From Clostridium punense (GTDB lineage Bacteria; Bacillota; Clostridia; Clostridiales; Clostridiaceae): a stretch of 64,000 nucleotides of DNA. Below are positions 62,417 to 64,000 of the stretch, piece by piece. Position 1 is the first letter of the stretch; every line of letters begins with the position of its first letter. The stretch lies in assembly GCF_017874425.1 (NCBI RefSeq), contig NZ_JAGGLL010000019.1, forward strand, positions 1-64,000, read 5' to 3'. The translations under genes and the position numbers were made by a program. A model generated the notes under the pieces. The model was not told where the DNA came from. It worked only from the letters and a program-made list of their open reading frames with translations, and ran no database searches.

Positions 62417-62860
62417 CTACTTAACAAGAATTATTAAGTCACCAAGTGTTTTAAATCCATTTTTTTCATAGAATTTTTGTGATGGATACTCTTTTTCTGT
62501 GTTTAACATTATTCCATTCATTCCTTGTTCTTTAATATTTTCTTCTATTGCGCTTATAAACCAGCTTCCGATACCCTTGCCCTGCATGTGATAACTAACA
62601 CAAAATTCATCAATATAATATTCAAACCCGTTTATCCAGGGCTTTTTCATTCCAATACTTAAAGCTACCATTTTATTGTCTAGCATAGCTGCATAACCTA
62701 CAAAATAGTTATTTTTAAAATGATTCTCAAAAAACTTCACTACTTGTTCTCTTGATTCGTAAATATCATTCCACGGTTCTTTAGTGAATGTATCAATAAA
62801 TAAATCCACACATTCATCAATCATATGTTCTTGTATTTTTAATAAAAGAAATTTTTCCAT
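62417..62860 (-). CDS. GNAT family N-acetyltransferase
   Basis: This 147-residue GNAT has YIDEFCVSYHMQGKGIGSWFI with the acetyl-CoA loop and EYPSQKFYEKNGF at the end. The FIDTFTKEPWNDIYESREQ element is typical of aminoglycoside 6'-acetyltransferase-like GNATs, but no resistance function can be claimed. ATG 62860 follows GAGGAGGAG. A longer frame to 62899 is unsupported. Confidence 0.9.
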   Translation of the reverse strand: MEKFLLLKIQEHMIDECVDLFIDTFTKEPWNDIYESREQVVKFFENHFKNNYFVGYAAMLDNKMVALSIGMKKPWINGFEYYIDEFCVSYHMQGKGIGSWFISAIEENIKEQGMNGIMLNTEKEYPSQKFYEKNGFKTLGDLIILVK

Positions 62861-62935
62861 TTTACTCCTCCTCATACTGCTTACTTTTACTCTTTGCATA
62901 GCAATAAATTAAAAGTTCTTTAATGGTAGAAATTA

Positions 62936-63580
62936 TTATAGAATACTCAATATTTTCTCAATAATTTCCTTCCCTAAAATTACATTATGGCCTGATATAC
63001 AAGTATCAAAATCCATATCCATATACTTTAAAAGAGTGGCATGATAAAGCTCTTTTTCACAATAAATATTAGGAATAATTTCATCAAGATTATCCCCAAT
63101 ATTATCACTTACATTAATCACTTTTTCTTCCTCATCTATTACACTTATGGAATCAATGGTATGCCCTGGTGTGTATATAATTCTTATTTTATCTTCTGGG
63201 AAGTAAAGCTCCTGTTCAAAAACCAAGTTAGGAAGATACATTTCTACTTCCCCTTGGCAATACTGCTTATTCTTATCCATCATCTCTTCCCATTTTGATT
63301 CAATGATTTCTCTACATAATTTATGAGATATAATTATGCAATTTTGAAATGAACCATTTCCCCACACATGATCCCAATGATAATGCGTATTTATTACAAT
63401 AATAGGTTTATTGCTATCTTTTATATATTCCCTAATTGGCTCCATACTTAAAGAACCTAATCCTGTATCAATGATATAATTATATTTTTCGCCCATAATT
63501 AGATGAATATTTAAATCCCACCCTAAAGAGGTAGTATATGTAAATAAAACACCTCTATTTTTTATTTTTTGGATTTTCAT
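62936..63580 (-). CDS. Metallo-beta-lactamase-fold hydrolase
   Basis: This 214-residue MBL-fold protein has IIDTGLGSLSM, the zinc motif NTHYHWDHVWGNG (H-x-H-x-D-H), a third His in IIYTPGHTIDSISV, an Asp in VSDNIGDNL and a last His in CISGHNVILG. This is the glyoxalase II-like layout of many uncharacterized hydrolases. AGGAGG precedes ATG 63580. Family members may be thioesterases, lactonases or phosphodiesterases. Confidence 0.9.
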   Translation of the reverse strand: MKIQKIKNRGVLFTYTTSLGWDLNIHLIMGEKYNYIIDTGLGSLSMEPIREYIKDSNKPIIVINTHYHWDHVWGNGSFQNCIIISHKLCREIIESKWEEMMDKNKQYCQGEVEMYLPNLVFEQELYFPEDKIRIIYTPGHTIDSISVIDEEEKVINVSDNIGDNLDEIIPNIYCEKELYHATLLKYMDMDFDTCISGHNVILGKEIIEKILSIL

Positions 63581-63627
63581 AATAATTCCTCCTGACTTAC
63601 CCCTAAGGGTATTAACCATTTATATCC

Positions 63628-64000
63628 TTATCTATATGTGTGTTCTGAATAGCATGAAATCTCAACAAACCCATTTCTTTCATAAAACCTTTTAGCAGCA
63701 GCATTTGTTTTTACCACTCCAAGTCTTACTTTTTCAATAGCCTTATTTTCTTTCATATTTTTTATACAGTGTGCTAACATATAACTTCCATACCCTTTGT
63801 TTTGATATATTGGATTTACAACAAAATCCATAATATAGTTCTCTTTTAAAATGTAAGCTCCAATCAATTCCTTATCTATCCAAAATGAATAAACTTGGTT
63901 ATGTTTATTCAAAGTGTTAAGTTTTTCATGAAATTGTTCTTGATTTTTAGCATAGCTATTTATTTCCCAATGATTATCTATATTTATTTGATAATATGCA
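63628..64000 (-). CDS. GNAT family N-acetyltransferase, cut by the window edge
   Basis: The frame is open from 63628 to the right edge, so the N-terminus lies beyond 64000. The visible 123 residues include NYIMDFVVNPIYQNKGYGSYM with the acetyl-CoA loop and TNAAAKRFYERNGFVEISCYS at the end. A TTG at 63912 could only start a shortened protein and is unlikely to be the true start. It lies 8 bp from the stretch leading to the MBL gene and is probably co-transcribed. Confidence 0.85.
   Translation of the reverse strand, partial: AYYQINIDNHWEINSYAKNQEQFHEKLNTLNKHNQVYSFWIDKELIGAYILKENYIMDFVVNPIYQNKGYGSYMLAHCIKNMKENKAIEKVRLGVVKTNAAAKRFYERNGFVEISCYSEHTYR

Noticed and set aside
42632-64000. Superintegron cassette array
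   Set aside because: Same-direction, GNAT-rich genes recall integron cassettes, but I see no integrase and no repeated attC-like sites between genes.

Overview
This AT-rich window (about 30% G+C by eye) looks like the chromosome of a Clostridium-type Firmicute. The evidence is strong GGAGG-type ribosome binding sites, frequent GTG and TTG starts, many hairpin-plus-U-tract terminators, a meso-DAP-type MurE, VanW/VanY-type wall proteins, a clostridial NADP-glutamate dehydrogenase and a cold-shock protein. No phage, insertion-sequence transposase, integrase, rRNA or CRISPR array is visible. Two tandem tRNA-Lys(CUU) genes are present.

Region 1 (1-20.3 kb) is mixed chromosomal content. It holds a small secreted protein, a tandemly duplicated unknown gene pair, a membrane-anchored DUF1287 protein, a subtilisin-like protease, an ECF sigma/anti-sigma pair, a CmpB-type membrane protein, a methyltransferase bracketed by copies of a small repeat, DUF2500, a flotillin-like SPFH protein, two nitroreductases, CspA, VanW, a chemotaxis receptor, GdhA and a divergent cis-prenyltransferase. 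An approximately 177-bp MITE-like repeat (two full copies, two shortened ones, one half copy) and a second intergenic repeat lie between these genes.

Region 2 (20.6-41.6 kb) holds the tRNA pair and a MarR-controlled MacB-type efflux operon. It then holds a DUF362 ferredoxin-like protein, a PlsY-like protein, a cysteine-less HMA protein, a two-component system, and two DUF4342 paralogs that share a promoter with four 11-bp-spaced direct repeats. An M28 peptidase, VanY, a monocistronic MurE, a CPBP protease, a low-molecular-weight tyrosine phosphatase, a YdcF protein, a choloylglycine-hydrolase-like protein, and an overlapping methyltransferase/toroid-like pair follow. Most units end in clear intrinsic terminators.

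Region 3 (41.6-64 kb) is a one-directional (minus strand) accessory run. It carries about fifteen GNAT acetyltransferase loci mixed with NUDIX hydrolases, alpha/beta hydrolases, tandem NTF2-like proteins, a cytidine deaminase, a nucleotidyltransferase, two metallo-beta-lactamase-fold proteins, a Nif3-like protein and small regulators. It shows active gene birth and death: a chimeric nucleosidase built from part of a neighbouring esterase by deletion at a 9-bp direct repeat, three GNATs interrupted by single in-frame stops, and two small GNAT remnants. The gene types suggest modification and detoxification of small molecules, but no individual substrate can be read from the sequence.
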